DNA of 64,000 bases from Agrypnia vestita (taxonomy: Eukaryota; Arthropoda; Insecta; Trichoptera; Phryganeidae), in NCBI GenBank assembly GCA_016648135.1, contig JADDOH010023643.1:372001-436000 (forward strand), given 5' to 3'. Positions within the stretch are counted from its first letter, which is position 1, and each line of letters opens with the position of its first letter. Positions 21,961 to 34,265 of the stretch are shown in pieces. The notes beneath the pieces are model-generated. The model was not told the origin of the DNA. It ran no database searches and worked only from the letters and a program-made list of their open reading frames with translations. The position numbers and the translations under genes are program-made.

Positions 21961-22969
21961 TGCGGTGAATGTTTGTGAATTTTTTTTATTTTTTCTATGA
22001 ATTTAGTTTTTTATTCACAGCAGTTTTGACCTTAAATGGAAATAGTACCTACGTAGCTGTTTTAAGTTGTATTTAGAATAGGTTTGTGATGTGAATTTTC
22101 TGAATTTCCTTCTATCTACCTCCTATCTATCTTAGAATCTTTTCATTCTTCCAATATAAAATCTCCATTCTTCTAATAGCATCTTAAGACATGAGGATGA
22201 TTTTCATTCCTTAAATTAATTAATGGACGTTCAGAATCACTTATCTCTTTATCTTCTACAATATTCTCTTTATCTACTTGGGCAGAATATTGGCATATCA
22301 GAGATGCAAATGAGACGTGAATAAAATATTGTATGCAAATACTGTTATTTTTTTAGATGTTTTCTTTTGTTATTATTCCTACACGCGAATAGCGATTTCT
22401 ATGCAAGATATAATTAAGCCCGTAGTGAATAAAATGTATTAGCAATTAATATCTCTTTTTCTATACAGGTAAACTAGATAGCAGGGGTGCGCAGTGCGAA
22501 CATTGAAGCATGACTTTTACGTAACCATACACTTTGAAAAAAATCGAAATAAAACGTATATCTAATATCGTAAAACATATATCTAATCGTAATATTCCTA
22601 TCAAAATTATTTTCATATTATTCATATTTTAACACACACAATATTCAATTTCTTTTTTTCCAAAATTTATGTTTACATAAAATGTGATGCTTCAGTGTTC
22701 TCACTTTCTAGGTACTTTACGTAGTTTTTCAAATATCAGATATAAGGGAATGTAAGCAAATTCTATCACCATGCTAATATTCCCTTATTTCTCAGACTAT
22801 TCCATCAATATAAGATTTATCAGAAAAATGAACGGCATTTTATGGAGATATTTCAATAGTAACAATAACAATATTATATTTATATTGTACTGTGCTGCAA
22901 AATTAAAAATTTTAGGTAAAAATTTCGGGATCATAAATAAGTTTGATATAGGTAACCAATAAATAATTC
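21961..22969. other. AT-rich stretch, nothing recognised
   Basis: No gene or repeat supported. A 63-codon frame at 22771-22962 is low complexity. Confidence 0.35.
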
Positions 22970-23090
22970 AAGAGAAGGCAAAACGGGAGATGGGCAGAAA
23001 GAAATCTCCTGGTTGTGAGACTCCCGGAAGTGGACCGGTCTTGGAGGCGAAGAATTGTACCAAGTTGCCAAGGATAGACATCATTTTGGA
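22970..23090 (+). mobile_element. LINE ORF2 C-terminal fragment
   Basis: Plus-strand translation: KEISWL*DSRKWTGLGGEEL then YQVAKDRHHF. This matches the W-L-x-x-x-R-x-W-x-G...EL-x-x-x-A-x-DR pattern of the LINE piece at 52158-52375 (SWLKNLRQWFG...ELFRAA), so probably the same or a sister family. One internal stop. SINE-A lies immediately downstream. Confidence 0.55.
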
Positions 23091-23095
23091 TAAAC

Positions 23096-23306
23096 GAGTA
23101 GCTTGTCGGTCTTGTGGTTAGGACTCTGGCCTCGTGATCCAAAGGTCGCGGGTTCGAACCTCACTCCAGACCAGCAAGTTAGTCCTATTTTCATAGTACA
23201 AGCGTTTAGCTTAGTTTGAAAATAGTAAGAATATTGATGTGACACGTATTCCGTGTTCGCATCTCTATTTTTTTTTTTTAAATTAAAAAAAAAAAAAAAA
23301 AAAAAT
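23096..23306 (+). mobile_element. SINE-A, near full-length reference copy
   Basis: tRNA-like head with an A-box-like GGTCTTGTGGTTAGGACTC and B box GGGTTCGAACCTC, a body with ACAAGCGTTTAGCTTAGTTT and GAAAATAGTAAGAATATTG, then GATGTGACACGTATTCCGTG, TTCGCATCTCTATTTT and a T/A-rich end. The same 190-bp unit recurs at 56599-56790 with only a few differences. The closing stems of a true tRNA are absent. The anticodon loop position reads CTCGTGATC, which recalls tRNA-His, but the parent tRNA is uncertain. The frames at 22912-23142 and 23081-23332 lie on the opposite strand and are shadows. Confidence 0.85.
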
Positions 23307-26300
23307 GGTGGATAATATCTGTGGTTCTGCAATTAAATATGAGTTTATCTGGCAATAGGCATGGTACTACTTCCTATATTCGGTACCTATGTAATACGCT
23401 ATAACTAAATTCGTGATTTTTTTGTGTGGTCTTTCCTTATACAGAAGAGGAAAGTAAGGTTCAATAAATAGTTTTTTGCACTATATTCGCTAAATTTAAA
23501 TTTTCTCTAAAGCTATTTTTATAATAATAATTTGTAACAGAGAAGATAAGATTATTTCGGTTTTTTTCGTAAACATAAACTACCAATGTCTACGACAGTA
23601 AGTAATCTATGAGTTGTATGCAAACATTACTTAAATCTTCGTAGAAATACTTGCATGCCTCACCTCAAATTCCTACGTAGGTTCAAACAACTTTTAATCT
23701 CTTATCCGAAGGGCTAAAGAATAATCTTGCTTTATTCAATAGCAAAAAATACGGAAGACAGGTATATGAGTGTATTGATGTAAGAAAAATAATAAAATCT
23801 CTCTACAAAACTGTGTATTAGAAAATACACGTGTTTTTTTAGAGTTAATATCATATTCTTAGAATAGATTATCAACAAAAAAATTGATTTATTTCTTTAA
23901 AATTCCTAAGAAGTTTCGTTAAAGTATTTATTTAAAACTACTTGTAATTTAACACTCTTTAAAACCATTCCTATACAAGCAGCTACTTTAATAACAGATC
24001 AGTAGGTAATAGTTATTTTAATAAAACATAAAATAACCATTTATTATTTACCGATAGGTAGGTACCTATATACCAAGTAATCTGTTTAAAGGCTGTTGAA
24101 ATTAAAGAAAGCCTATTAATAATTTCATTTTCATGAAAAGATTTGATCATATATCGTGGACTCGCTAATTTTTAAATTAAATAAAAATTATAAAATACTT
24201 ATTTATGTCAAGCGAAGTGAGTTGTGCTATGTAAAAATCCTCGTGAACCGTTTTTTTTTCGATATAATTTCTTAATGCGAAATTGTGTATTTATAATAAT
24301 AATTTTAGATAATTTTATTTGATTGATTGAAGTGCAAATAAAAAATTATTTTACTTATGTTACATTCGGTTTATTTTTCATTATTGAGTTTATATAAGTT
24401 CAAAAGATTGCACTTACAACCCAATCTACAATATTAATTCTATAAATTTATCTCCACATAAATATTAATTGTTTTTGACACAAAAAAGCATACAATTGGC
24501 TACTCATGCAGATGCAGGTTATGCAGGAATATAAAATATTTTACTAATTTTAATATTAGAAATCATATTACACCTAGGTAAGCTAAGCTACAATTTAAAT
24601 TTAGAAAAGCGCGGTGGTTGCAGGTGAGTTAGGTACCTAGGCATATAAATATTTTGTTCTTGCTACCGGTGAAATAAAATTTGAATAAAATGTGTATTAA
24701 AATATAAGCAAGTCATAAATATTCCTGTCCGGTAATAGATTTCACTTGATATAAATTAATAGTTATTTTTGATTACTTTCTGACCAAATTAAAAACGCTA
24801 TATGAAAGAAGACTTATGGCTCCAACGCTAGAAACAATACGCGGACTCATGACACAATAGTTCTATATAGATCCACTATCCGCCTTTGAGCCGAACGGCT
24901 TAACAATGCAATAGTATAATGCGTTTTACGTGATTTCATAGTAATGGCTTTTATTTCTTTGGACACCTTAAAATAGTGTTGATTTCACTGAAACGCAATA
25001 CGGCGAATGTGACGTCACGTTATTGCGTATCAGTACTTTGACACACAATTCTATAAGTACCACACTATAAGTGGGTACCCAACTACCATGCGTATGTAGA
25101 AACAGCGTACAATGCTACCCCCCGCTGAAAAATTTTTCAGGTAAATTACACAGTGATCACTGTTAGAAATTTCTTAGTCATCAATTTTTTATTTGTTTAT
25201 TTGTTCGTAATAGTACAACCATTCTTTAACATTCTCTAGCTAGTAATGGCAATGAATATAGAAAAATATGATGTTTGAGAAAGTATGTAAAATTCTTTAT
25301 GAAATTTTCCTTTTTCGTATATAAAAATGCAAATAAAAAACAAATCATTGTTCTAATTTAAAAACTAGAATTTATCTAGGTACATTGTTGTATATATTTT
25401 TATTAATTTTATAAATATATATTTTTTAGTTTTAGTCTTAGTTTGAAGAAATATACGTACGTGTGAATGGTTTACCCTTTTTGTGCACATAACAAAAGTT
25501 ATAGGTTATACTTTTGCTTAATAATATACATACATACAAAAAATCACATATTTGAGGATTCAAAACAAAAAAAAGTATTTTTCGTCTAACGAAATATATT
25601 TTGATAAAATATGTGCTAGACCAAAGAGGTTTAGTTCAATTAATTATTAACCCGCACTTATAGTGCTCGGCTTCAGTGTTTACGTTTAATTTAAATTACC
25701 TTATAATAAACCAAATGAAATTGAACGAAACCAAATTATAAAAGCTTCACTCGCATCTATTATTAACGCTACATCGAGATGTTGGCATATAAAAATAAAA
25801 TAAGTTCATTTTAAAATTGAATTATTATGGGGCGCGCCCTATTTAATTACGATAAGTATTACAACAAATCAGAACTACCTATCTAAATTATTATCGAGAA
25901 TAACGCCCGATTTAGGTAATATTTAGATTTTACATTTTATGATATTTGTTTTCAATTTGAACATGGTTACAGTGTTTTCAATTTGGACACGTTTAAAGTG
26001 TTTTGAAGAGACCAAATTTTTTTAAAATATTATATTAATTATATTATATTGGTAGCTACTAAAATTTCAACACATCCTACGAGGTGTACAATGTACAAGT
26101 AGAACGACAAACGATGAAATTAACCAAAACAAAAATCGCGTAGGAAGTGTTGAGAAATATTCTCAATGTTAGCCGTATTTTTTCTAAAAATAAGGCCAAC
26201 GAAATGCGAACGTTTTCATACAAAAAAAATGTAGGTAAACATACTGTTATCTGATACGTAGGTAAGGTCAGATATGTAAATACGTGCCGCGTCTCGGAAA

Positions 26301-26759
26301 GATCTATTGAAAACGTGATATGTTTCCAAAACATTTTTGTGATGTCATTCAATGTTTCCTTCATGGTGCGTGTTTCTGAGATTTTGAATATCTTGAAAAT
26401 CAAAAACATTTTTCATTAATTTTGTTAATTTCTTACATCTTATTCGGAAACTTATTCTCCCTGAGGTTGTTGTCGGAGTGCTGAAAGATGCATAGATTAC
26501 AATGTACATATTCTGAATGTGTTTTTCATTGAAGACAATTTTCGTTGTAGGAGCATACCCGAATTGTAGAATTATTTAGACGTAGAATATACCAATAGAA
26601 TTAATTACAGTTTAATGGACTAACTTTTTATTATTTTTGTACCCCATGAATTATATATAAGTATTTATTTATTTTAAAGTGTCCTAATTATTCTTCATTT
26701 CCCTTTTAAATATCCATGTTTTAATTTTATCTTTTACATTTATTTTTTTGGTTTATTTT
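23307..26759. other. long AT-rich stretch, nothing recognised
   Basis: About 3.4 kb with no repeat match and no credible gene. Several TAGGTACCTA-type palindromes occur (for example near 24060 and 24630). The 110-codon minus-strand frame at 26077-26409 has no domain. The stretch 24950-25120 has somewhat higher GC, with GTGACGTCACG, a CRE-like palindrome, near 25011. Confidence 0.4.
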
Positions 26760-26929
26760 ATCTTCTTATCTTATTTATTTAATATATTGGTTTAACCAGG
26801 CGTAGCCTAGTAGAGTGGCATAATCCACAAATTAAACAAAACAAAAAAATGTGTAATTTATCTTATGTTTTATCTTATGTTTTATTGTTAAATTAGTATT
26901 AAGTATCTTTATTTGTAAACAAGGATTTT

Positions 26930-26962
<33 letters not shown>
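26760..26962 (+). mobile_element. probable LINE 3' untranslated end with (AAAT)n tail
   Basis: Ends in a clean run of TAAATAAATAAA units at 26930-26961, like the tails of the LINEs at 52157 and 53172. The 170 bp before it carry no ORF. The assignment rests on the tail alone; a plain microsatellite is the alternative. Confidence 0.35.
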
Positions 26963-27400
26963 CTTTATCTTACTTTATTATTAATTTGTTAAAGGTTTCG
27001 AATTATTTTTGTTTGCTTGCGCACAAATCATTCTTTATATATATATATATTGTTCATTTCTCTTAAATATATTTTATTTATACTATTATTTTTTAAATAT
27101 TTACTTTAAAACGTCTTTTATGTTAGGTATATAAAAATCTTTGTAATTTCCATGTAGGTACTGTAAAAGCCCACTAGGGCGATGATTAATAAAAAAAATG
27201 TGGTGATACGAATAATATATGGAACATAAAACTCATATAATATCTCTTTTGCGTGAACTACATTGCCTCTATTTACATGATATATAACATGACGTTTCTG
27301 TATTTTCAAGAACTCTATGTACCTATATTTTGGACAATGGAAGACGTCGAACTCTAAGATCAGCATCTACTTCAATTGCAGGAAATATTGTATAACTGAG
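26963..27400. other. AT-rich stretch, nothing recognised
   Basis: No gene or repeat supported. The 82-codon minus-strand frame shows no domain. Confidence 0.3.
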
Positions 27401-27620
27401 GATGATGCGAGTGTTGAAAGTTACAAAAGGAAATTAATAAAGGAAACAGAAGACTTGGCGTGATCAAATAAACCAAATATTGGCGGACGGATTAGTTGCA
27501 AGCTTCAACAACCAGAGAACGCGCACAAGAAAATGTATAAAGTAGTGTGCCAGGACAAAAGAGTGTGGCGTTATATTCTCTCTGCCCACCCCTGCGGAGA
27601 ACGGCATGACGGCAAGTTAT
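27401..27620 (+). mobile_element. RTE-like LINE 3' end, (GTTA)n family
   Basis: GATGATGCGAGTGTTGAAAG, AACAGAAGACTTGGCGTGAT, GTGTGCCAGGACAAAAGAGT, CTCTCTGCCCACCCCTGCGG and GGCATGACGGCAAGTTATT follow the consensus to its last bases. The tail is reduced to one unit. Heavily truncated at the 5' end. Confidence 0.78.
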
Positions 27621-27894
27621 TCAGCCGTTAAATAACGCATCAAAACTATAGAGGAGCACGGTTAATCCAAATTTGTGCCCCGAATAATTGGCGTTTCACT
27701 GTAGTTCAGACAGTTTCCTTGTATAATATAAACGAGGTCTTGAAGTAGATTATTGCTGAATTATTTCACTCACGGCTTTGTTGTCGAGTATTTTTGGTGA
27801 AAAGGCAATGTTGAACTTAATGTTTTTTTAAGCAAGTCATAAAGCTAACGACGCATGGTGGAAGAATGTCGGAGCAGTTGTTGTAAATTCTTTT

Positions 27895-28045
27895 GAACAA
27901 CGGCCCGTTTCGGAGCCGGCAGATTAGCGATGGACTTAACTCACTTGGGCGCGCGGCGCGGCCCGCTGCAGTTTAGCCTAACCATTACCATACCGTGGTA
28001 ATAAACTGCGGCGTGCAGTCGGTACCTTGAAGTAAGCCGCGCTTA
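27895..28045. other. GC-rich island 8 with a hairpin
   Basis: Very CpG-dense (GGGCGCGCGGCGCGG at 27949). CTGCAGTTTA and TAAACTGCGG form an imperfect inverted repeat around CCATACCGTGGTA. Apparently single-copy. Candidate regulatory DNA only by composition. Confidence 0.4.
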
Positions 28046-28130
28046 ACCGGAGTTTCTAAGAAATAAAATAAATTAAAATATCTACTTCTTCGAAAAGAGC
28101 AAAATGACTTTATAGTGACATTATTAATAC

Positions 28131-28608
28131 AATTAATAAAAATTTAATTTGTTTTCACCACTCCTATGTATTGAAAATATCAATATCATCATGTTTTAGG
28201 GCCAATGGTCTCTTCTTCAAGATACAAGTATACTTACAAATTAAAAATTAAATATAGAAGTATGGACAGTACCGATAAATATAAAAAAATAAATAAATGT
28301 GAAATGAATAATAATTAAGTAAATTACCAAGATGAATACAAACTATTTGTAAAAAGAACCTGGTTATTTATAATATTAAATTTACTATTAATACTTTTTC
28401 TTATTTCAAAATTTTTTATTTTGTCATACTTCAATTCTGTATAATTTGTATGTAAAATTTTTAAACCGTTATAAATATAAAAAAATGAGCTATAGCAACA
28501 AAGTGATTCGCAAATTCGGAATAATTATAGCTACTTAAACATTGGCCCTGAAACATGTAGATATTTTCAATATTTAAGAGGTGAAAACAAAGTACATTTT
28601 TATTAATT
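28131..28608. repeat. inverted pair of hammerhead-like repeat tails
   Basis: The left arm 28131-28209, read in reverse, gives CATTGGCCCTAAAACATGAT, then ATTTTCAATA, then GTGAAAACAAAT, then TTTTTATTAATT. The right arm 28540-28608 reads CATTGGCCCTGAAACATGTA, ATTTTCAATATTTAAGAGGT, GAAAACAAAG, TTTTTATTAATT. The arms pair over about 70 bp. It is either one foldback element of 478 bp or two copies of the repeat at 4351 in opposite orientation. Confidence 0.6.
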
Positions 28609-28677
28609 ATATATCTTTATTAATATCTACATGTGTAAGTACCTATATCATATTAGTTCTAACACAATTATTGTCAT

Positions 28678-28905
28678 ACTAGCTGTAACCCGTCAAATGT
28701 GAGGTACTTTTACATGTCAGTTTCTAAGGAATAATTATTTATTTATTTTATTTAAAAAAATTGAAAGAAAATTCCAAAAAAAAAATTTCGAACAGAAATA
28801 TTTTGGAAAAAATTTTTTTTGGAAAAATATTTACCATAAAAGTTACAGACGTTACACGAAGTAACTCGAACAGACAGAACACGAAATTATTATAATTGGG
28901 ATTAT
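28678..28905 (+). mobile_element. SINE-D, both ends kept and centre lost
   Basis: Begins ACTAGCTGTAACCCGTCAAA and ends GACGTTACACGAAGTAACTC, GAACAGACAGAACACGAAAT. The central B-box segment seen at 8293-8528 is missing or replaced by A/T-rich sequence. Confidence 0.6.
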
Positions 28906-29086
28906 TCAAATTTTAATGTATCGTAATACTCTATTAGGTAAATATTCATTCATTTTTTTTTCACTCACTACACGTACCATGAAGCCACGTTATCCACTAA
29001 TGTTAAAAAAAATAATTTAAAAAGCATTTTAAATGAGAATAAAATGCGTTTACTACAATAAATTACTAGGCAAAAGAGATAAAAAT

Positions 29087-29127
29087 GCTGTGTGTGTGTT
29101 TGTGTGTATGTGTGCGAGTATCGAGAT
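29087..29127 (+). repeat. (TG)n microsatellite
   Basis: TGTGTGTGTGTTTGTGTGTA and a short continuation. Alternating purine-pyrimidine DNA of this kind can adopt Z-DNA. Confidence 0.85.
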
Positions 29128-29689
29128 TCGAGTAGACGAGCATCGTGCTTGACAGATTGTGTAAGGTGTTACTTAACGTGTGGAAATTTTGTTGACACTT
29201 ATTTGTTATTTGTTTTTGTTTTAAATCATACGTAAGTTACATCGTCTCATTATTGCAATCTTGCAATGAAGATTCGAGAAAGGGAAACTGCAATAAGCAT
29301 AAGTAATACAAACTTAGAAAAGTAGCTTATATATATTTTGATACAAGTATTTTTTACTGTTTATATACGTTTAAAGTGATTAAAATATTTACTATTTACA
29401 TAAATTACAGAGAGACAAAAGTGAAATCAAATGATCAGCGTCAAAAAGAGTATTGAGAGATAAAAAAATCGAATAACAACTTCAAAGTGCGAAAAAAATA
29501 CCAAAAACATACGCTCAATGCCAAAAATTCCGGCAGAATCAAAAAAGTTACAACAAAGTGAAACATTGAAACTTGCTAGTTGTGGTGTATCTTTCGCATG
29601 AGAATAAGCAACAATTATATTTATGTTTTAGCTAATAATAATACAAAAATTATATTAATTTTTAATTTCGTATTTTTCAGAAAAAAGAT
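29128..29689. other. AT-rich stretch, nothing recognised
   Basis: No gene or repeat supported. Confidence 0.3.
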
Positions 29690-30180
29690 AGGGCGTAAAG
29701 GGGTCAGGAACGAAGTTCCGTACGCCGTATATTATTTTATTTCCCAGAATAGTAGTGCACAGATTTTTTGCTTCTGCGCGCTGCTTTATAGTGATCGCAC
29801 CCGAAAAAAAGGAAGCGAGTGTCTTGCCTACAACACCACGAAGACGTAATGACGAAGACTATTGAATTTAATATTTCACATATTCACGGAAATATTACAG
29901 GTTTATTTGGCTCGGTGTGCCACGGCTAGGGCAGGGTTAAGTTCCCCAACTGATAAACGCCGCGGACGATTCTCGCTTTTATTGTTAATGTCGCAGCACA
30001 GATAATGCAGTGCAAGAAATGGGCGTAAGCCCCGCGTGTTGGTTCAGCATTAGGACTTTCTAGGGGGTCCGCGAGCGAGGGATCTAACGAGAATTTATCG
30101 TCAGCTGCGAGCTCCGAGCCCGGCTTACGGGTCTCAAAATCTCTTGGCTCAGGTTGAACTGCGTATTTACGAAATATAAA
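29690..30180. other. GC-rich island 9, the largest together with 47.0-47.5 kb
   Basis: About 490 bp of balanced to GC-rich, CpG-bearing sequence (CGTAAAGGGGTCAGGAACGA at 29694, GGGGGTCCGCGAGCGAGGGA near 30065). The 89-codon frame at 29580-29849 enters it without a domain. It matches nothing else in the window. A host regulatory block or unrecognised exon is possible. Confidence 0.4.
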
Positions 30181-30831
30181 TTAACCTTAAGATGTGTGAA
30201 GTTTGTTTGCCGGATTGCTGAAATTTATTTATGAATTCAGGAAATCAACAGCTTACCTGCGAGTACGTCCTACCGGCGTACATTTCAGTAGATTTATATG
30301 AAAAGTGCTTTGAACCAGAGAAAATGCATTATTTTCAACGTTAGTAAATCGTGTTCTACAATAAATTTATTTATTCTGAAAAAGGAGACAAATCTGGGCA
30401 TAATTTTGGCAGAAGCAGGTATGAAAGAGTGCCATAACTATATTTAATGTGTAAATGCTATATTTAATGTTGAATGCTATATGCTGTGTAAATGCTATAT
30501 TTAATGTTGAAAGTATTAACATGTTGATATAAGTTGATCACCGAATAACTTGAGCCTGCAACAAATCCAACGGTTAGCCCTATCAACGGTAAAAAAATGA
30601 TTTTTTCCGCTTTATTATGTTGCTTAAAAATCTGGAATGTGTGATTTAAAAATTTACTAAATTCTAAATTTTGCCTCAAAAAGGCTTTAATAACGGCCAT
30701 AAGTCATTTATTACTTTGTATTTAGACCCTGGGTTATCTACATATTCACTATTTTTGTTGAAACCAGATGTGAAAGAAAGAAAGAAATCAGACATTATCT
30801 GGTTTTGACAAAAACAATCAACATGTAGGTG
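30181..30831. other. AT-rich stretch with a small hairpin
   Basis: TTTTTGTTGAAACCAGAT near 30755 and ATCTGGTTTTGACAAAAA near 30798 form an inverted repeat with one mismatch around an AAAG-rich loop. Near 30440-30500 the phrase AATGCTATATTTAATGTT is repeated three times, a short local tandem repeat. Nothing else seen. Confidence 0.5.
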
Positions 30832-30920
30832 TTAATAATAATAATAATAATAATAATAATTGGATAACTTATATAGCGCCGTTTTCGCGAATACTCACCT
30901 CAAGGGCGCTGTCTATCATG
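30832..30920 (-). mobile_element. 3' end of the CR1/L2-like LINE or its partner SINE
   Basis: Reverse complement: AGCGCCCTTGAGGTGAGTAT, CGCGAAAACGGCGCTATATA, AGTTATCCAATTATT, then (ATT)n. It matches the 3' terminus at 37924-38010. Only the tail is present, so LINE and SINE origins cannot be told apart. Confidence 0.8.
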
Positions 30921-31327
30921 TATTTTCAAATAACGCGTATTTTTGACATCCCAATTGCTATTATGTAACATTGAACGTTTCGATAACAGTTGGAATCAAA
31001 TATTTCCGTCTTGATGATTGAGAAATAGATTTTTGACAGACGAAAGTTTGTTTGTAAATTTTTGAATTCAAATTCACCGTCAGCGTGCTTTACATATATC
31101 TTTATTTCGCAAATAACAATTGAAATATATTAAGCCCATACAGAAATAAAAAAAAAATATTCTTCTTATGAACGAGCCCTGATTTTGACGCTGATTGTAA
31201 ACATGTTGGTGATTTTAAGAACTGGAACGCAACATGAAAAGTAAATGTCAATAATCTCCCAACAATATTCTATACTGCATAAACCAACGTATATAAGTAA
31301 TTAACCAATTATCATCAAACTTTCTAA

Positions 31328-31672
31328 AGGGGGTGGCGGAGAGGATAGAACGCCACACTCTTCTGTCCTAGCACATTACTTTTTCCTCATGCATCTTCTC
31401 TTCTAACAAGGCCGTCCTACAATATTTTATTTATTCGGTCCTGTCAGGTTTCCCACGGACGTCCTGTGTTTCTGCTGCCTTCAACACTCGCCTCATAATT
31501 TTTTTTACCTTAATTTCTTCGATCATGCGTTCCATAGGACTAAACTATCTCAGCGATCTTTTCTTCATTCAATCTATAACACTACAGCCATAATTACATT
31601 AACTTCTAATTCGTTAAATCTCCACTCTATCGTACAAAGATTTTCCGCACAAACAGTCTAAGTTCTTTCTTC
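31328..31672 (-). mobile_element. RTE-like LINE fragment, (GTTA)n family
   Basis: Minus-strand consensus pieces: GAGTGTGGCGTTCTATCCTC next to the 3' end, AACACAGGACGTCCGTGGGA (the GRPRK region) and AGACTGTTTGTGCGGAAAAT (the CGK block). The (GTTA)n tail itself is lost. Diverged, with frameshifts. Confidence 0.75.
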
Positions 31673-32738
31673 TTACCAACGTTCATGAGGAATATGTGTA
31701 CATTGTATATTAAATGTAGGTACCTACATATAAATACTGCATATGTAAGTATGAGAGATGCAGCTAGATGCAGGAGAAGAGATGACTAGACAAAGTTTGC
31801 AGAAGCGAGTGAGCGCTGTCTGGGGTGCAATATAAAGGAAAATATAACATTTTCATAAATCTTAGACGTGATATTTTTAATAAAATTTAAGATTTACCGC
31901 AACATTGTTCCAGACAAAATAAATGGTTTCGTGTTACATAAAAATAACGAGGAGTTTATTATTGCGGACATTCATATCAATAAAACTAAGTAATATTGGC
32001 GAGATTGTTAGTTATGTAGTTAAATTATATCTATTTCTTGTCTCAGAGAGAATATATTTTTTAGTCTTTTGGTCAAGAAGTACCGCCATGCCACGGCTGG
32101 CAATGCAAGGTGTATTGAGATAACTGTATTTATGGAAAAGTGTTGATAAGACAAAATATATTTTGAAAATATAATGCATATGTGCAATTTAAATAATACC
32201 TACTGTAATGGGTAATTACCGTACAAATTTATGTGAATAGTGTCCGAGTACTACAGAAGTAGTAGTCAGTTGTAAATGACATGGTACCTACTGATATTTC
32301 TTACTGCTTTAACCACGCATTAACGGTGGTTATTACGTAATTACGACTGCTGAATTTGACAAAGACAAAAGTCTAGCAAAGTAGCAAAATTATTTGACAA
32401 TCAGAAGCGATACCTACTGCACATCCCACAAAAAAAAATTATTGTAATCTAATTTATAACATATAATATAAACATTATTTGAATATTAAATTTAGTATAA
32501 TTGTTCCCCTCTCAAGTAAAACATAAAAATTTATTAAGGAGATCGTCTGACAACGTCAGCGAAGTTCAGCTCTTTTTATTTTGGATTTACTATCACAATT
32601 TGCTATGGGATGGCATCAAATTAAAATTTATGCATTACGCTCCATATATTTAATATTAATATTATTTTCTAAAACGACTCTTTAAATTAAACACAAATAA
32701 ATTATTTAATATTAACTAACATATTATCTAGCGGTACA
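31673..32738. other. AT-rich stretch, nothing recognised
   Basis: No gene or repeat supported. Confidence 0.35.
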
Positions 32739-33227
32739 TAATGGAGTTCTGGTACCGACATTGATATATGGAATTGAAGCCTGGAGCTGGCAGAAGAGGA
32801 ACGAAAGTATGGAGATGAGATCCCTTAGACGTATGCGTGGCAAATCCATGTATGATAGAATAAAGAATGAAGATATTAGGAATGAATGTAAAGCTGATCA
32901 TAGCATAATTCATAGAATTAAAACAGGGTCGCAGGTGGTCTGGGCATGTTGAGCGAATGAATGAGGAAAGAATGGTAAGAAAGATAAATCGGTGCAAGTG
33001 TTGACGGCGCCAGAAAGAGAGGGCGACCGTGACATGTTCAGATTAACCAGATACTGGAAGATGGTCCCGTTAGAAGCCTCAACAATCGTCGAGCTTGCAT
33101 GCGAAGATGTATGAATGTGGATGAGGCGAGAGTTGTATGTCAGGACAGGAGAGTATGGCGCTCTATCCTCTCTGCCTAACCCCATGGGGAAACGGCGTGA
33201 TGGTAAGTTAGTTAGTTAGTTAGTTAA
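32739..33227 (+). mobile_element. RTE-like LINE 3' end, (GTTA)n family, clear tail
   Basis: Plus-strand translation: TLIYGIEAWSWQKRNES, a short deletion, MEMRSLRRMRGKSMYDRIKN, EDIRNECKADHSIIHRIKTG, a frameshift, GHVERMNEERMVRKI, the NQILEDGPVRSLNNRRACMR region, CMNVDEARVVCQDRRVW, ending GRRDG-like before (GTTA)n at 33206-33226. It is the best reference copy for the family. The 91-codon minus-strand frame at 32910-33185 is a shadow. Confidence 0.9.
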
Positions 33228-33423
33228 GTTATCAAACCAATGCTGTTTTAGACTGATGAAAATTGATTAATATGTGGGCTCTTTATAACTAACTGTATAG
33301 ACATGTGATGATTTTTTTCATATTGCTAAGTAAACGACAATTTTTAATTATAAAAAAATATTTTTAAACAGGTTATATAATTTTCATGCAATTTTTCACA
33401 GCATCTTAAAAACAGAGTTTTAA

Positions 33424-33452
33424 TATATATATATATATATATATCTATATAT
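33424..33452. repeat. (TA)n microsatellite
   Basis: A run of TA steps with one C interruption. Confidence 0.9.
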
Positions 33453-33565
33453 GTGATCTTCTCAACACTTTTTGCATACCTAGTAGTAAATTTATATCTT
33501 CAATAAATTAAATTAAATATATATTTTTTATAATAATGAATATTATATTTTTTATGGAAAAGTAC

Positions 33566-33640
33566 GTATGGAAGTCATTGGGTACAGGGTTTACGACCTA
33601 TCATACGCCTGGCCTAAGTGATCACTTTACATTATGTAAC
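33566..33640 (+). repeat. Rep-1 fragment
   Basis: TATGGAAGTCATTGGGTACA, GGGTTTACGACCTATC and GCCTAAGTGA resemble the second half of the Rep-1 unit (GGAAGTCTCTTATACGATGA and GGGCTTACAACC at 13540-13580). Weak but in the same order. Confidence 0.4.
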
Positions 33641-33894
33641 GTTCACCATTTTTACCCATGATAGAATACAACATCTATCAAAATTTTCGATGTTGTATAG
33701 GTATATTTAAGTTTTGAATCCTGTTTCATATGTATGTTGTAATTATCCTTAGCGTGATCGGCATCAAAAGCTTTTTCATTTCCTTTTTTAACCACAGATG
33801 TCACTAATGAGATATCTATTTTTATTGGAATTTTTTTTTAAACTTAATAATTTTTTTTAAAGTCCTTTTTAGACCAGTTTTTTACATTCGGATT

Positions 33895-33955
33895 ATTTTG
33901 AGTTTGTAATTTGGACAAACTCAAAATATTCTGAAAAAAAATTATTCAGAATATT
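33895..33955. repeat. two adjoining short hairpins
   Basis: ATTTTGAGTTTGT, spacer AATTTGG, ACAAACTCAAAAT is a perfect 13-bp stem. It overlaps AATATTCTGA...TCAGAATATT, a 10-bp stem. Confidence 0.75.
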
Positions 33956-34094
33956 TGTTTAATTTCCGTTATTTAACTAACACATAGCGTATCTTGTTTT
34001 AACGTAGCTATATAGGTTTGATTTATACAATAATGTAACATTTATTTTTTATAGATTTACTCATTTTTAGGGGGCATTTTGTTTTTATTTTTAT

Positions 34095-34265
34095 TAGGAT
34101 AAATGATATCATTCGCCGTATCGTGAGTCGTAAAGTTTCTCCATCAGTTTATTCCAGTTGCTAGTGTTGGATAGCAGAACAGATGTTCTGCGTGACCGCG
34201 TGCAATAATAATTATAACGAGCGGAGTTGTTGTTTGTGTTCTTGTTTGGGACGCATGAAGATATC
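34095..34265. other. GC-richer island 10, small
   Basis: ATTCGCCGTATCGTGAGTCG and TTCTGCGTGACCGCGTGCAA stand out from the AT-rich surroundings. No ORF or repeat match. Confidence 0.25.

Noticed and set aside
23096..23165. tRNA-like sequence with GTG at the anticodon position
   Set aside because: The same 190-bp unit is present at 56599 with a non-tRNA body, and the stems do not close. SINE-A, not tRNA-His.
26077..26409. 110-codon minus-strand ORF
   Set aside because: Hydrophobic, AT-rich, no domain, no homologous copy or exon structure.
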